Assembly (NCBI RefSeq): GCF_047272945.1
Contig: NZ_JBKOPS010000002.1
Coordinates: 248,001-312,000 of the forward strand
Reading direction: 5' to 3'
Source: Rubrolithibacter danxiaensis
GTDB lineage: Bacteria; Bacteroidota; Bacteroidia; Sphingobacteriales; Sphingobacteriaceae
Length of the DNA stretch: 64,000 nucleotides
Shown: positions 7,541 to 16,825 of the stretch, one piece after another
Position numbering within the stretch: the first letter of the stretch is position 1
Layout: the number at the start of each line of letters is the position of its first letter
Program-made: the position numbers and the translations under genes
Notes under the pieces: generated by a model
What the model was told of the DNA's origin: nothing
What the model saw: only the letters and a program-made list of their open reading frames with translations
The model's database searches: none

Positions 7541-9835
7541 TTACTGTTTAACAGTAAATGGAATATATAGTCCAAAAGAAATGTTTCTTCCCTGGTTAAA
7601 AATATCTTCATATTTCAACCGGCTCAAATGTTCCACATACGCTTTATTAAACAGGTTATTAGCAGAAATATTGGCTCGAACACTTTGTTTGCCAAACATA
7701 AACGTTGTCCCTAATCCCAGATTTACCAATGTATAAGCCGAAGTGGGAGTTTCAAAAATATCAATCCTGGTTTGTTTAAAAACATTATCAAGCTCAATTG
7801 ATAAATATGGGTTTTTTAAAGCTTGAGAAGTAAACTTCGGCTCAAATCGTAATTCATTTCTCAACCGCGCTGCCGGAATAAAAGGCAGGGGAACATTAGT
7901 TGCCCTGTTTTCGGCATGTGTAAAGGAAAAACTGTTGTCGAAATGGATCAGGTCAACAGGGTGAAGGGTAAGGCCGGCTTCTGCTCCGTACAAGTTGGCA
8001 TTGTCCTGTACGTATCTGAAAACAGGGTATTCTTGCCCATCTATGTTTATAAGTTCAGCATTATTTTGACGATAATAGATATAGTTATCAATGTAATTAT
8101 TGAATGTGCTGATAGCCGCATGAAGTTTATCGGTATCATATTCAAGGGAAAGATCTGCATAATAGCTTTTTTCAGGTCTCAGCGAAGCGTTCCCGATTTC
8201 ATACCTGAAAGTTCCCTCGTGTACGCCTTCTGCACTGAGCTCTGCAATATTGGGTGAACGGAAAGCACTACCCAGGTTCGCTTTTAAACTCAACTGATCA
8301 GTAAATTCCTGAGTAAAGCCAATGGCGCCGCTTAGGTTTGAAAAGTTATTTGAGAATGTTGTAAACTTTGGTTCACCATCTTCTTCCATCTGTTTGCCCT
8401 CTATGTGCCGGTAATCAAATCGTAACCCATAATTCAACGTGGTATTTTTCCAGGTTTTCTTAAGAAAGGCGAATGCGCCAAAATCATTTGAATTATAATC
8501 GGGAATCAGTTTTTCTTCCGCTTTATTTTTATTATCCTGAAAAGAACCAGCTATTCCGAAAACAGGTTCCCAGCCTTTGAGAGTTGAAAAATAATATTTA
8601 AGGTCGTAGCTAAAGGTTTTTAAATTAAAGAAGAGTGATGGATCGGTGCGGCTCTCTTCTAGTTCCCGGCGTTGATTATCCTGGTAAGCAAAGGTAGAGC
8701 GAAGATGTCCGTGGCCAAATAAAATATTGCTGTTTAATGCCGCTTTATAATGCCTTACATCCTGAAAAGGGAGAAAAAGGTCGCGGCTTTTTAACTGCGA
8801 TGGCGTAAAGACAATGCCTTCTTCGTCTGTAAACTGTCCGTCTTCATTTCGTTCTACTTCAGGCAGCCCCAGCTTGTTTTTAAAACTTGACAAGGTGAGA
8901 TTGGTATAGCCCCAGCTTTTATTAAAGCCTATCTGTCCGCTAAGGTCTGTTTCAGTATAACCCGTATTCGGAATTCTGCCATCGGGAGTATTATAAGAAA
9001 ATGCATTTTTATAAGACCCGCGTCCCCGCCATACAAAACCGTTCTGGTTTCCTTCTATCATTAACGAGTTGCCGCTCTGTCCGTTATTAGTGGCGTAGTT
9101 TGTAATTATTTCACCTTTTACCTGGCCTAACGAAGGCGGAAGCGGATCCAGAATATTAATAACTCCCCCAAGTGCATCCGATCCGTATAGCAAACTGGCA
9201 GCTCCGCGTAGCACTTCTACTCGCCCGGTATTGTACTGGTCAACTTCAATACCATGTTCATCGCCCCATTGCTGACCTTCCTGCTTCGCTCCGTCAACCA
9301 GAGTTACCACCCGGTTATAACTTAATCCGCGTATTACAGGCTTTGAAACTGCCGCTCCCGTTGTTACCTGCGAAACTCCTGCAGTTCTCGAAATAGCATC
9401 AACCAGGTTTGTCGAAGGTCGGTTTAAGAGTTCTGCCTTACTTACAGAAGTAACATTGGTACTGTTCTTCCGGTTCTCGGATGTTAAGGCGGTGCCTGTT
9501 ACTACAACTTCATGCGCTTCAATTACGCTTGCCTTTAGCTGTATTTCCAGCGGAACAGTTGAAGAGAGGTCAATTACCTGTGTAAAGGTTGCATAGCCAA
9601 TGTATTTTGCTTCAAGCAGGAACCTGCCTTTAACAGGAAGGTCTGTGAAAGAAAACTGACCATTTGCATCAGTTACTACCGATATGCGCAGATCGGGAAA
9701 AGAAATTGTTGCGCCGGGAAGCGGCTCTTTCGTGCTTGCATCAATCACACGTCCTTTTACTACAAAAACCGAGGAATAAGACGGAAGCCAAAAAAATAAA
9801 AATATACTGAATAGGAATATTCTGCTGAATTTCAT
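7541..9835 (-). CDS. TonB-dependent outer-membrane receptor
   Basis: Outer-membrane active transporter of 764 residues. A signal peptide (about 1-21) is followed by a carboxypeptidase-regulatory-like beta-sandwich (about 25-110, VKGRVIDASTKEPLPGA), a plug domain (about 120-230, with SRTAGVSQV and GVINILD), and a 22-strand barrel ending in an aromatic-rich strand (FGLYIPFTVKQ). This architecture in Bacteroidota serves metal, siderophore or vitamin uptake. The preceding small gene encodes a His/Cys-rich exported protein, which hints at a metal substrate such as copper or zinc. That link is inference. No SusD partner is present, so it is not a typical glycan-uptake pair. Confidence 0.9.
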   Translation of the reverse strand: MKFSRIFLFSIFLFFWLPSYSSVFVVKGRVIDASTKEPLPGATISFPDLRISVVTDANGQFSFTDLPVKGRFLLEAKYIGYATFTQVIDLSSTVPLEIQLKASVIEAHEVVVTGTALTSENRKNSTNVTSVSKAELLNRPSTNLVDAISRTAGVSQVTTGAAVSKPVIRGLSYNRVVTLVDGAKQEGQQWGDEHGIEVDQYNTGRVEVLRGAASLLYGSDALGGVINILDPLPPSLGQVKGEIITNYATNNGQSGNSLMIEGNQNGFVWRGRGSYKNAFSYNTPDGRIPNTGYTETDLSGQIGFNKSWGYTNLTLSSFKNKLGLPEVERNEDGQFTDEEGIVFTPSQLKSRDLFLPFQDVRHYKAALNSNILFGHGHLRSTFAYQDNQRRELEESRTDPSLFFNLKTFSYDLKYYFSTLKGWEPVFGIAGSFQDNKNKAEEKLIPDYNSNDFGAFAFLKKTWKNTTLNYGLRFDYRHIEGKQMEEDGEPKFTTFSNNFSNLSGAIGFTQEFTDQLSLKANLGSAFRSPNIAELSAEGVHEGTFRYEIGNASLRPEKSYYADLSLEYDTDKLHAAISTFNNYIDNYIYYRQNNAELINIDGQEYPVFRYVQDNANLYGAEAGLTLHPVDLIHFDNSFSFTHAENRATNVPLPFIPAARLRNELRFEPKFTSQALKNPYLSIELDNVFKQTRIDIFETPTSAYTLVNLGLGTTFMFGKQSVRANISANNLFNKAYVEHLSRLKYEDIFNQGRNISFGLYIPFTVKQ

Positions 9836-9901
9836 GTTTAAAAAAAATTTATTGAATTAATAAACGGGCAGGAAATGCCCTTAGTAAAAATATAACAGGG
9901 A

Positions 9902-10246
9902 TCAGGTTAAGGGAGGCCCTCTTAATGAACTGAAAATTAATTCAATAAAATGATTTGAAACCTCTTTTTGAATATAATGCGATACAACGGTGTGAAGTTG
10001 AGCTGAATGCTTGAAAGAGGCATTAACAAAAGTTTTATCAAAATGAACGGCACAAACCCAGCAGGAAGAAGCTTTTTCAGTAAGATGTAATTTGTGCTTG
10101 CAGGTTCCCGTTTTTAACGTGTCCTGGCAGCTTACAGGTTGAAAAGTATGGTTGTGGTAGAAATCTAAAGGTATTACACCTGCCGAAAAACAAATCAGCA
10201 GCAGCAGCGAAAAAATACTTCTTGAATATTTTTTAATTGCTTTCAT
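9902..10246 (-). CDS. Small exported His/Cys-rich protein, probably metal-related
   Basis: 114 residues with an N-terminal signal or anchor segment (about 9-27). The mature part carries many possible ligands: HNH near 32, Cys at SCQDT, CKHKLHL and CWVCAVHFD. It lies 66 bp upstream of the TonB receptor on the same strand, probably in the same transcript. Proteins of this size and layout are found next to metal-type TonB receptors in Bacteroidota, but no function is established. Treat metal binding as a hypothesis. Confidence 0.65.
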   Translation of the reverse strand: MKAIKKYSRSIFSLLLLICFSAGVIPLDFYHNHTFQPVSCQDTLKTGTCKHKLHLTEKASSCWVCAVHFDKTFVNASFKHSAQLHTVVSHYIQKEVSNHFIELIFSSLRGPPLT

Positions 10247-10376
10247 AAGAGGTGCAAAGCTAAATAAAAGGATAGTTTATTCTTATTAAGTATGCTTTAT
10301 CTACGTAACAATGATACTACGGCACGGTTGTTTTGTTTTCCGGTTTCAATGTTTTAAGCATTAGTTATCTTTGTGC

Positions 10377-10715
10377 ATGACTCCTGCTGAAATAAATTCA
10401 AAGTGGAAAGCGCTGCAAAGCCGAATAGCAACTGATTTTGATACCGATACTCCTGATATAAAAGTGATGCTTTTTTTAATTGGAGTGCAGGAATTAGGTA
10501 AAGGGCCAAGAAAGTTCAGCAAACGCCAAAAAGAAGAGTTGATGCACATTGCAACTTGCCGGCTTTTAGGTGAGCTTGGTTTTTATGAACTCGAAGGGTC
10601 TGATCAGGATGGCTGGCCGCACTGGAAACGGGTGAAACCTATTCCGAATTATACATTACTGGAGCAGGAAATGCTGATGAAGTCGCTTATAGTTACTTAC
10701 TTTGAAGAAAATTAA
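10377..10715 (+). CDS. Conserved hypothetical cytosolic protein
   Basis: 112 residues, no signal or membrane segment, mixed charge, with a distinctive GVQELGKGPRKFSKRQK stretch in the first half and a C-terminal acidic tail. I recognise it only as a type of small protein found widely in Bacteroidota and cannot give a function. I prefer the ATG at 10377 to an in-frame TTG two codons earlier. A TATCTTTG sequence (TAnnTTTG) ends only 3 bp before this ATG, so the transcript may have almost no leader. Confidence 0.7.
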   Translation: MTPAEINSKWKALQSRIATDFDTDTPDIKVMLFLIGVQELGKGPRKFSKRQKEELMHIATCRLLGELGFYELEGSDQDGWPHWKRVKPIPNYTLLEQEMLMKSLIVTYFEEN

Positions 10716-10766
10716 TCCATTTAATATCCCTTCAGTCAAATACCTAAACAAATTTCTATTTATCAG

Positions 10767-11495
10767 ATGAAGAAGCTACTCAGTTTTGTATTAATCCTTG
10801 TTTCTGTAAGTGCTTTTGCAAAGAAACCTAAAAACACGTACGTACGCATTAAAACATCCAAAGGGGAATGTATTGTACGTTTATACAATGAAACGCCCAA
10901 ACACCGGGATAACTTTATAAAATTAGCAAAGGAAGGCTTTTTTAACGGAACCTTGTTCCATCGCGTTATAAATGGCTTTATGATACAGGGCGGAGATCCT
11001 GCTTCAAAAAATGCCGGCCCAGATCAGGTTTTGGGCGAAGGCGACCTCGGTTACAAAGTAGATGCTGAATTTCGCGATAGCCTTTTCCATAAAAAGGGAG
11101 TGTTGGCAGCAGCCCGGGATAATAATCCTGAAAAAGCGTCAAGCGCAAGCCAGTTTTACCTGGTTCAGGGCAAGAAATTTACCGATGAAGAATTGGATAA
11201 GGTAGAGCGGTTGCGGCTGCAGGGTCGTAAGATTCCTGTATGGCAAAGAGAAGTTTACAAGAAAGTGGGCGGAACTCCTCATCTTGATCAGAACTATACC
11301 GTTTTTGGTGAAACAGTAAAAGGTATTAATATGATCGATTCCATTGCTGCAGTACCAACAAACACCGCTGATCGCCCTTTGGAAGATATAAAAATGGAAG
11401 TAAGTGTTTTGAAAAAGCGGGAAGCACGTAAGCTTGAAAAGGAACTCATTAAAGCAGTTTTCCGGCAAAAATTAATCATGTCGCCTAAGCAATGA
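10767..11495 (+). CDS. Exported cyclophilin-type peptidyl-prolyl isomerase
   Basis: Periplasmic folding catalyst of 242 residues with a signal peptide (1-18, ending SAFA). The cyclophilin core shows FHRVINGFMIQGGDP (about 64-78) and a C-terminal YTVFGETVKGINMID. Between the halves there is an extra charged insert (about 134-165) common in exported Bacteroidota cyclophilins. Its stop overlaps the start of the exonuclease III gene by 4 bp, so the two are translationally coupled although their functions are unrelated. Confidence 0.93.
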   Translation: MKKLLSFVLILVSVSAFAKKPKNTYVRIKTSKGECIVRLYNETPKHRDNFIKLAKEGFFNGTLFHRVINGFMIQGGDPASKNAGPDQVLGEGDLGYKVDAEFRDSLFHKKGVLAAARDNNPEKASSASQFYLVQGKKFTDEELDKVERLRLQGRKIPVWQREVYKKVGGTPHLDQNYTVFGETVKGINMIDSIAAVPTNTADRPLEDIKMEVSVLKKREARKLEKELIKAVFRQKLIMSPKQ

Positions 11496-12259
11496 AGATT
11501 ATAACGTACAATGTTAACGGGATTCGTTCAGCTTTTAGCAAAAACTGGCTTTCATGGCTTCAGGCTACCAATGCCGATATTGTTTGTCTTCAGGAAATAA
11601 AAGCATCGCCCGATCAGTTAACAGACCTTTATTTGTTAGAGCAACTCGGCTACCAGCATTACTGGAATCCTGCGCAGAAAAAGGGATACAGCGGTACCGC
11701 AATTTTTACTAAACATACACCAAAACACGTGGAATATAAATGCGGGTTTAATGAGTATGATTGTGAAGGGCGGATTCTACGGGCAGATTTCGAAGAGTTT
11801 TCTGTAATGAGTACTTATTTCCCGTCAGGCTCCAGCGGCGATATCCGTCAGGAGTTTAAAATGCGCTACCTGGATCATTTCCAGGAATACATTGATAAGT
11901 TAAGGTGGGAGTGCCCCAAACTGGTAGTTTCCGGAGATTACAATATTTGTCACCGCCCCATCGACATTCATAATCCTAAATCAAACGCAAATTCTTCCGG
12001 TTTCCTGCCGGAAGAAAGAGAATGGTTGGAAAATTACATCAATTCGGGATTTATTGATTCTTTCCGCTATTTCAACTCTGAGCCTCATAATTATACATGG
12101 TGGAGCTTCAGGGCAGGAGCAAGAGCAAAGAACCTTGGCTGGCGTATTGATTACAATATGGTAACAGCCGAAATGGAAAAGCATCTGAAAAGGGCAGCTA
12201 TTTTATGCGAAGCAAAACATTCAGACCATTGCCCTGTGCTTCTTGAGCTTGATTTTTAG
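11492..12259 (+). CDS. xth: Exodeoxyribonuclease III
   Basis: DNA repair enzyme that acts as AP endonuclease and 3'-5' exonuclease; 255 residues, the normal family length. Metal and catalytic motifs are intact: Asn7 in TYNVNGIRS, Glu35 in CLQEIKA, SGDYNI in the centre, and the C-terminal SDHCPV with Asp245 and His246. Starts inside the stop of the cyclophilin gene (ATGA overlap). Confidence 0.95.
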   Translation: MKIITYNVNGIRSAFSKNWLSWLQATNADIVCLQEIKASPDQLTDLYLLEQLGYQHYWNPAQKKGYSGTAIFTKHTPKHVEYKCGFNEYDCEGRILRADFEEFSVMSTYFPSGSSGDIRQEFKMRYLDHFQEYIDKLRWECPKLVVSGDYNICHRPIDIHNPKSNANSSGFLPEEREWLENYINSGFIDSFRYFNSEPHNYTWWSFRAGARAKNLGWRIDYNMVTAEMEKHLKRAAILCEAKHSDHCPVLLELDF

Positions 12260-12300
12260 TTATAAAGGCAGAAATTAGATTACTGACCTTATTGAAATTT

Positions 12301-12708
12301 CTATTTTTTCAGTATCAGTTTATCAATCGAAAAGTTACCGCTTCCGGCTATAAAAATCACAACAGACAGGAGTAAAAACACGAAAGGAAGTTCCTTCATC
12401 ATAAAAGCATCTTTTGTATGCGCCATCAAAAACGCTACTGCCATGGTAATAAAAATAGGAATTACAGCAAGCCGTGTTAAAAAGCCGATTGTTACCAGAA
12501 ACCCACAGACCAATTCAGCAAAAATCACCAGTATAAAAGACGTTTTTGCTCCGATGCCGATAAGATCAGGAAACATACCAAGAATCTGATCAAACGCAAT
12601 CAATTTGGTGTATCCATGATAAACGAATAAGCCTCCGAAAATTAATCGGAGCAGAAGTGTGGCAATCTCTGTATTTAACGATTGACAGGTAAGTAATTTG
12701 GTTTTCAT
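12301..12708 (-). CDS. DoxX-family membrane protein
   Basis: 135 residues with four transmembrane helices. The N-terminal LRLIFGGLFVYHGYTKL and the central FAELVCGFLVTIGFLTRLA are characteristic of the DoxX group. Members have been linked to quinone- or thiol-dependent redox functions in some bacteria, but for this one nothing specific can be said. Transcribed alone, convergent with exonuclease III. Confidence 0.85.
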   Translation of the reverse strand: MKTKLLTCQSLNTEIATLLLRLIFGGLFVYHGYTKLIAFDQILGMFPDLIGIGAKTSFILVIFAELVCGFLVTIGFLTRLAVIPIFITMAVAFLMAHTKDAFMMKELPFVFLLLSVVIFIAGSGNFSIDKLILKK

Positions 12709-12792
12709 TGTACACGAAAAGTTTAAATTTTCGCGAAAATAGCAGAAAGATTTCTATCTTTTTCTCAATTAAGATCGGTCAATTGTCAAATG

Positions 12793-13215
12793 TTAGTTTG
12801 CTTTCTCATCGTAATTTACCATCCATTGAATCCCAAACTTATCTGTAAACATACCAAAGTATCCCCAGAACATTTTCTCAATGGGTACGTGCACAATGCC
12901 ACCTTCCGACAGCTCATTGAATAGTCGTATCGCTTCTTCTTTACTTTCCGGACTGATGGAAATATGATAATTATTCCCGGAATTTATAGTATGGCCCATA
13001 GATTCCAGTGCATCTGTAGCCATCAGGATGTTATTGCCAATGGGCAAGGCGATGTGCATAATTTTGTTCTTTTCATCTTCAGGTACCCGGGCAGCTTCGG
13101 GTGTGTCTTTAAAACGTATTACAGCCAGAAATTCCCCTCCAAATACTGATTTGTAAAAGTTGAATGCTTTTTCGGTATTACCCGGAAAATTTACATACGG
13201 ATTGATAGTTGTCAT
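12793..13215 (-). CDS. VOC-superfamily protein (PhnB/glyoxalase-like)
   Basis: 140 residues with the paired beta-alpha-beta-beta-beta modules of the vicinal-oxygen-chelate fold. MTTINPYVNFPGNTEKAFNF at the start and WGYFGMFTDKFGIQWMVNY at the end are typical of the PhnB-like subgroup. I chose the ATG at 13215; a longer frame exists up to 13275 but would run into the end of the next gene. Such proteins are often of unknown substrate. Confidence 0.85.
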   Translation of the reverse strand: MTTINPYVNFPGNTEKAFNFYKSVFGGEFLAVIRFKDTPEAARVPEDEKNKIMHIALPIGNNILMATDALESMGHTINSGNNYHISISPESKEEAIRLFNELSEGGIVHVPIEKMFWGYFGMFTDKFGIQWMVNYDEKAN

Positions 13216-13246
13216 TGTTGTTATTTTTAGAATGTATAATTCAAAT

Positions 13247-13456
13247 TTATTCAAGTACTTCACACATAAATCCACTTTCCTTTACCAGTACCTCTACTTT
13301 TTCAGTCAGGAAATTTCCTCCTTCAATGCGTAATATTTTGTCGCAATCATCCAGGTCGAAATTGATGCTGCTTTCCGGAAAGTGTTGCAGGAGTAAAGCC
13401 TCCAGTGCTTTTGCATGGGAAGCTTTCCGAACATTGGTTATAAAAACTTCTACCAT
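13247..13456 (-). CDS. Small ferredoxin-fold (HMA-like) protein, hypothetical
   Basis: 69 residues, no signal. The predicted order strand-helix-strand-strand-helix-strand resembles heavy-metal-associated domains, but the CxxC metal motif is absent; only Cys47-type isolated cysteines remain near LDDCDKILRIEGG. Located 31 bp upstream of the VOC gene on the same strand and probably co-transcribed. Small proteins like this are conserved in Sphingobacteria, but no role is known to me. Confidence 0.7.
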   Translation of the reverse strand: MVEVFITNVRKASHAKALEALLLQHFPESSINFDLDDCDKILRIEGGNFLTEKVEVLVKESGFMCEVLE

Positions 13457-13537
13457 ATTAAAAATATCAAAATGATTTATACAAACCTACTGTCTTTACC
13501 TGTGCATAATAAGGTGTAAATACGGCAAAGAATGGGG

Positions 13538-13568
13538 TTGATTGCGACATATCTTCTTAATAGATTTG
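13538..13568 (+). promoter_or_regulatory. Bacteroidota-type promoter of the GlxA-like regulator gene
   Basis: TTG at 13538-13540 and TAGATTTG at 13561-13568 are separated by 20 bp, matching the -33 TTG / -7 TAnnTTTG pattern of Bacteroidota promoters. The ATG follows 4 bp after the -7 box, so the leader must be very short. Confidence 0.55.
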
Positions 13569-13572
13569 AAGT

Positions 13573-14553
13573 ATGAAACACATCTCTATCCTCGTTCCTA
13601 AAGGCGCTATCTTAGGCAGCATTGAAGGCCCGCGTCAGGTATTTACAGAAGTAAATAAATTTCTTAAAAGCATTGGAAGGCCTGCTTTGTTTAAGATTCA
13701 GCTGATAAGCCTTTCAAAAGAAGTAACGGCAGCTGGTGGAATATATACTGTTTATTCAGATGTTTTAATGCAGGATATTGCAAAAACAGATCTTATCATT
13801 ATTCCGGCCCTGGACGGAGATATGCTTCAGAACCTGGAAAACAACCGCGATTTTATCCCCTGGATAATAAAACAATATAAAGCAGGAGCAGAAGTAGCCA
13901 GTCTTTGTGTCGGCGCTTTTTTGCTGGCATCTACCGGTTTACTAACCGGGCGAAAATGTGCTACCCACTGGATGGCCGCCGGCGATTTCAGAAGGATGTT
14001 TCCGGATGTGCAGTTAGTGGAAGATAAAATCATTACCGATGAGAACGGAATCTACTCCAGTGGAGGTGCGTTCTCATACTTAAACCTTATTTTATACCTG
14101 ATTGAAAAATATGTAGGCCGCGATATTGCTGTTTTCATGTCAAAGGCTTTCCAGATAGATATTGAACGCCGCAGTCAATCGCCATTTGTTATTTTCCAGG
14201 GGCAAAAAACACACGAGGATGAACAGGTAAAAAAAGCGCAGAACTTTATTGAGAATAATTATAGGGATAAAATTACAGTAGATCAGCTGACCTCCATGCT
14301 GGCTCTGAGTCGCAGAAACTTTGAACGCAGGTTTAAAAAAGCTACTTCGAATACTGTAGTTGAATATATACAACGGGTTAAGATAGAAGCGGCTAAAATG
14401 AGCCTGGAAACTTCACGTGAAAATGTAAACGAAGTTATGTACAATGTAGGCTATACAGATACAAAGGCATTTCGCACTACCTTTAAACGGATCACCGGAT
14501 TATCCCCTGTTGAATACCGGAATAAGTATAACCGTGAAATTCCTGCAGCATAG
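13573..14553 (+). CDS. GlxA-type AraC-family transcriptional regulator
   Basis: 326 residues: an N-terminal DJ-1/PfpI-like domain (about 1-190, with LCVGAFLLAST where the nucleophilic Cys elbow lies) fused to a C-terminal AraC double helix-turn-helix (about 225-320, with LTSMLALSRRNFERRFK and VGYTDTKAFRTTFKRITG). The first domain is thought to sense a ligand; the second binds DNA. No obvious target gene adjoins it other than the divergent small HMA-like/VOC pair, 116 bp away. Confidence 0.9.
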   Translation: MKHISILVPKGAILGSIEGPRQVFTEVNKFLKSIGRPALFKIQLISLSKEVTAAGGIYTVYSDVLMQDIAKTDLIIIPALDGDMLQNLENNRDFIPWIIKQYKAGAEVASLCVGAFLLASTGLLTGRKCATHWMAAGDFRRMFPDVQLVEDKIITDENGIYSSGGAFSYLNLILYLIEKYVGRDIAVFMSKAFQIDIERRSQSPFVIFQGQKTHEDEQVKKAQNFIENNYRDKITVDQLTSMLALSRRNFERRFKKATSNTVVEYIQRVKIEAAKMSLETSRENVNEVMYNVGYTDTKAFRTTFKRITGLSPVEYRNKYNREIPAA

Positions 14554-14660
14554 ATTTATTAATAGGCTGGGTTTTCTGATAACAGTCTCTTAAAACTGTG
14601 ATTTGCCTCATTTCCTGGGCGGTATAATCACTGCAATTTTGTAGTGTTAAAATAATCGAC

Positions 14661-15014
14661 ATGGCAACTCATAAAATTCATTCTTCAACCGTAGTTCCTT
14701 CGGTGGATACTACAATAAATCTTAATCTTGTAAAACGGTTTAACGCTTTTGCAGATAGTCAGGAAAATTGGACAATGGCCTGGTGGATAAGCTCATTAAT
14801 TATAATCGGAGGCTTTTTTCTACCGGTAACATTTTTACTTGTATATTCCTTCGGTGGTCCTGTAGTTCCATTTCTCGCAATAAGTTTGGTTTCATTTTTT
14901 GCGTCCATTATAACCAACATGGGCAGCATGGGTATTCGGGCGAACGTATTTACTTCCTGTTTATGTGTAGCGTTGCACCTGTCCATGATCCTGATAACTT
15001 TAATTGTATATTAA
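14661..15014 (+). CDS. Small integral membrane protein, hypothetical
   Basis: 117 residues with three predicted transmembrane helices (about 40-64, 67-85 and 95-115) after a polar N-terminus. No motif I can name. It stands alone with a strong terminator 40 bp downstream, which supports its being a real short transcription unit. Confidence 0.65.
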   Translation: MATHKIHSSTVVPSVDTTINLNLVKRFNAFADSQENWTMAWWISSLIIIGGFFLPVTFLLVYSFGGPVVPFLAISLVSFFASIITNMGSMGIRANVFTSCLCVALHLSMILITLIVY

Positions 15015-15055
15015 ATTTTAATAAAAATCAGTGTAGTAGGGTTGGTAAGTTTGCT

Positions 15056-15087
15056 TAAAAAGGAGCCGAAAGTAGGCTCCTTTTTTG
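15056..15087 (+). terminator. Intrinsic terminator after the small membrane protein gene
   Basis: Stem AAAAGGAGCC / GGCTCCTTTT around a 7-nt loop, followed directly by six or more T. Confidence 0.85.
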
Positions 15088-15178
15088 TTTTTGTTGAAAT
15101 TTCGGATTAAGCAGGAACTAAAAAGTTACATTCATTGCCTGTGCTATATTTTATAACAAGGTAAAAAGTATATAATTT

Positions 15179-15186
15179 TAGCTTTG
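15179..15186 (+). promoter_or_regulatory. Candidate -7 element upstream of the first Tat Gfo/Idh/MocA gene
   Basis: TAGCTTTG fits TAnnTTTG and lies 72 bp before the start codon. I see no matching TTG at the right spacing, so it is only a candidate. Confidence 0.3.
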
Positions 15187-15258
15187 CCCGCTGTTCCTTT
15201 TTAACCACGACCTGCAACAGCAGACAGATACCAATTAGTAACTATATATTTTAAAACA

Positions 15259-16683
15259 ATGCCTGATAAGAATAATCCCTCACGAAGAAAGTTTTTGCAG
15301 TTTCTTGCCGGTTCCACAGTAATTCTGGCCGCAGATCCTGTTACTAAACTTGTAGCTGCTGAAAGAACAGAGCAACGGATATTACGCTACAGCAAGAAGA
15401 TTTCGGCCAATGACAAAATACGCATAGCCGCTATTGGTTTGGGTATTATGGGCTATAATAATATTCAAACTGCATTACAGGTTCCAGGTGTTGAACTGGT
15501 TGCAGGCTGCGACCTTTATACCGGCAGGCTTGAGCATCTGAAAGAACTGTTTGGAAACAATATTTTTACTACCCGTGATTACCGCGAAATCCTGGAACTG
15601 CAGGATGTAGATGCCGTTATCATTTCTACCTCAGATAACTGGCATGCAAGAATTGCTACAGAAGCGCTTCGTAAAGGAAAAGCTGTATATGGCGAAAAAC
15701 CGATGGTTCATCGCATCAGCGAAGGTTTGCCGCTAATAGCGGCGTATAAGTCAAGCAAGAAGGTAATGCAGATAGGAAGTCAGCGGGTGAGCAGCATTCT
15801 TACTGCTAAAGCGGCGGAATTGTATAAAGCAGGAGAGATTGGCAAGTTGAATATGATTGAAGCTTCATTTGACAGGCAAAGTGCCCTCGGCGCATGGGAA
15901 TATACCATGCCTACCGATGCGTCACCCGAAACAGTAGATTGGGACCGGTATATTGCAGGAGCGCCAAAACAGCCTTTTGATAAAAAGAAATTTTTCTGGT
16001 GGAGAAACTACCGTGATTTTGGAACCGGAGTAGCCGGTGATTTGTTTGTACACCTGGTTTCTGGTATCCATGTTATAACAGGAGCGAAAGGACCGAATAA
16101 AATATTTTCTTCAGGCCAGTTGTCGCATTGGAAAGATGGACGCGATGTTCCGGATGTGATGACAGCCATTATGGAATATCCTGAAACACCAGAGCACGCA
16201 GCTTTCCAGGTAATGCTTCGTGTGAATTTTATAAGCGGCCAGGGGGATACGAGTTCCGTTAAAATGGTCGGTGAAGAAGGTGTAATGGATATGCGGGGCG
16301 ATAGTTTTACCGTTCAACATAGTTTGATGCCGAAAGCTCCCGGAATTGGGGGGTGGGATGCGCTTCAAACCTATCCGAAAGCGATGCAGGAAAGCATCCT
16401 CCAGCAGTATAACCAACAGTACAGCAAGGATGACAGAAAAGCACCTCAAAAACTGGATGTCAGTTTTAAAGTACCAGAAGGATATAATGAACACCTTGAT
16501 CATCACATTAATTTTTTTGATGCAATACGCGACAATAAGCCGGTGGTAGAAGATCCCGTTTTTGGATTCAGAGCAGCTGCGCCTTGCCTCGCCTGCAACG
16601 ATAGTTATTTTCAAAAGAAGATCGTTTACTGGGATCCCGAAAATATGAAAGTAAGACAGTCCGCCGACTCAAAAAAAGGATAA
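15259..16683 (+). CDS. Tat-exported Gfo/Idh/MocA-family oxidoreductase
   Basis: 474 residues. A twin-arginine signal (SRRKFLQFLAGST, starting at residue 8) directs the folded, cofactor-bearing protein to the periplasm. The Rossmann domain follows (IRIAAIGLGIMGYNN) with the family EKP motif in GEKPMVHR, then the C-terminal alpha/beta catalytic domain. Exported Gfo/Idh/MocA proteins keep a tightly bound NAD(P) and act on sugars or glycosides in the periplasm. It lies about 5.5 kb from the sugar-oxidation operon and probably belongs to the same pathway. Confidence 0.88.
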   Translation: MPDKNNPSRRKFLQFLAGSTVILAADPVTKLVAAERTEQRILRYSKKISANDKIRIAAIGLGIMGYNNIQTALQVPGVELVAGCDLYTGRLEHLKELFGNNIFTTRDYREILELQDVDAVIISTSDNWHARIATEALRKGKAVYGEKPMVHRISEGLPLIAAYKSSKKVMQIGSQRVSSILTAKAAELYKAGEIGKLNMIEASFDRQSALGAWEYTMPTDASPETVDWDRYIAGAPKQPFDKKKFFWWRNYRDFGTGVAGDLFVHLVSGIHVITGAKGPNKIFSSGQLSHWKDGRDVPDVMTAIMEYPETPEHAAFQVMLRVNFISGQGDTSSVKMVGEEGVMDMRGDSFTVQHSLMPKAPGIGGWDALQTYPKAMQESILQQYNQQYSKDDRKAPQKLDVSFKVPEGYNEHLDHHINFFDAIRDNKPVVEDPVFGFRAAAPCLACNDSYFQKKIVYWDPENMKVRQSADSKKG

Positions 16684-16780
16684 TTATTTAACCGAACAAT
16701 TATCCGTAAATGAACGCACTGTTCGAATTCGGATAGTTATTTTTAAAATTTGTTTTATAAATCTCTGTTTTACTGATAGT

Positions 16781-16788
16781 TAACTTTG
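16781..16788 (+). promoter_or_regulatory. Candidate -7 element for the small exported protein gene
   Basis: TAACTTTG matches TAnnTTTG 37 bp before the ATG. No well-spaced TTG upstream. Confidence 0.35.
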
Positions 16789-16825
16789 GCATCTGAATGG
16801 TATTGGAGTTTGAAATTTTAAACTC

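Noticed and set aside
13215..13275. Longer N-terminus for the VOC protein
   Set aside because: It would overlap the 3' end of the upstream small gene and lacks family similarity; MTTINPY fits the family start.
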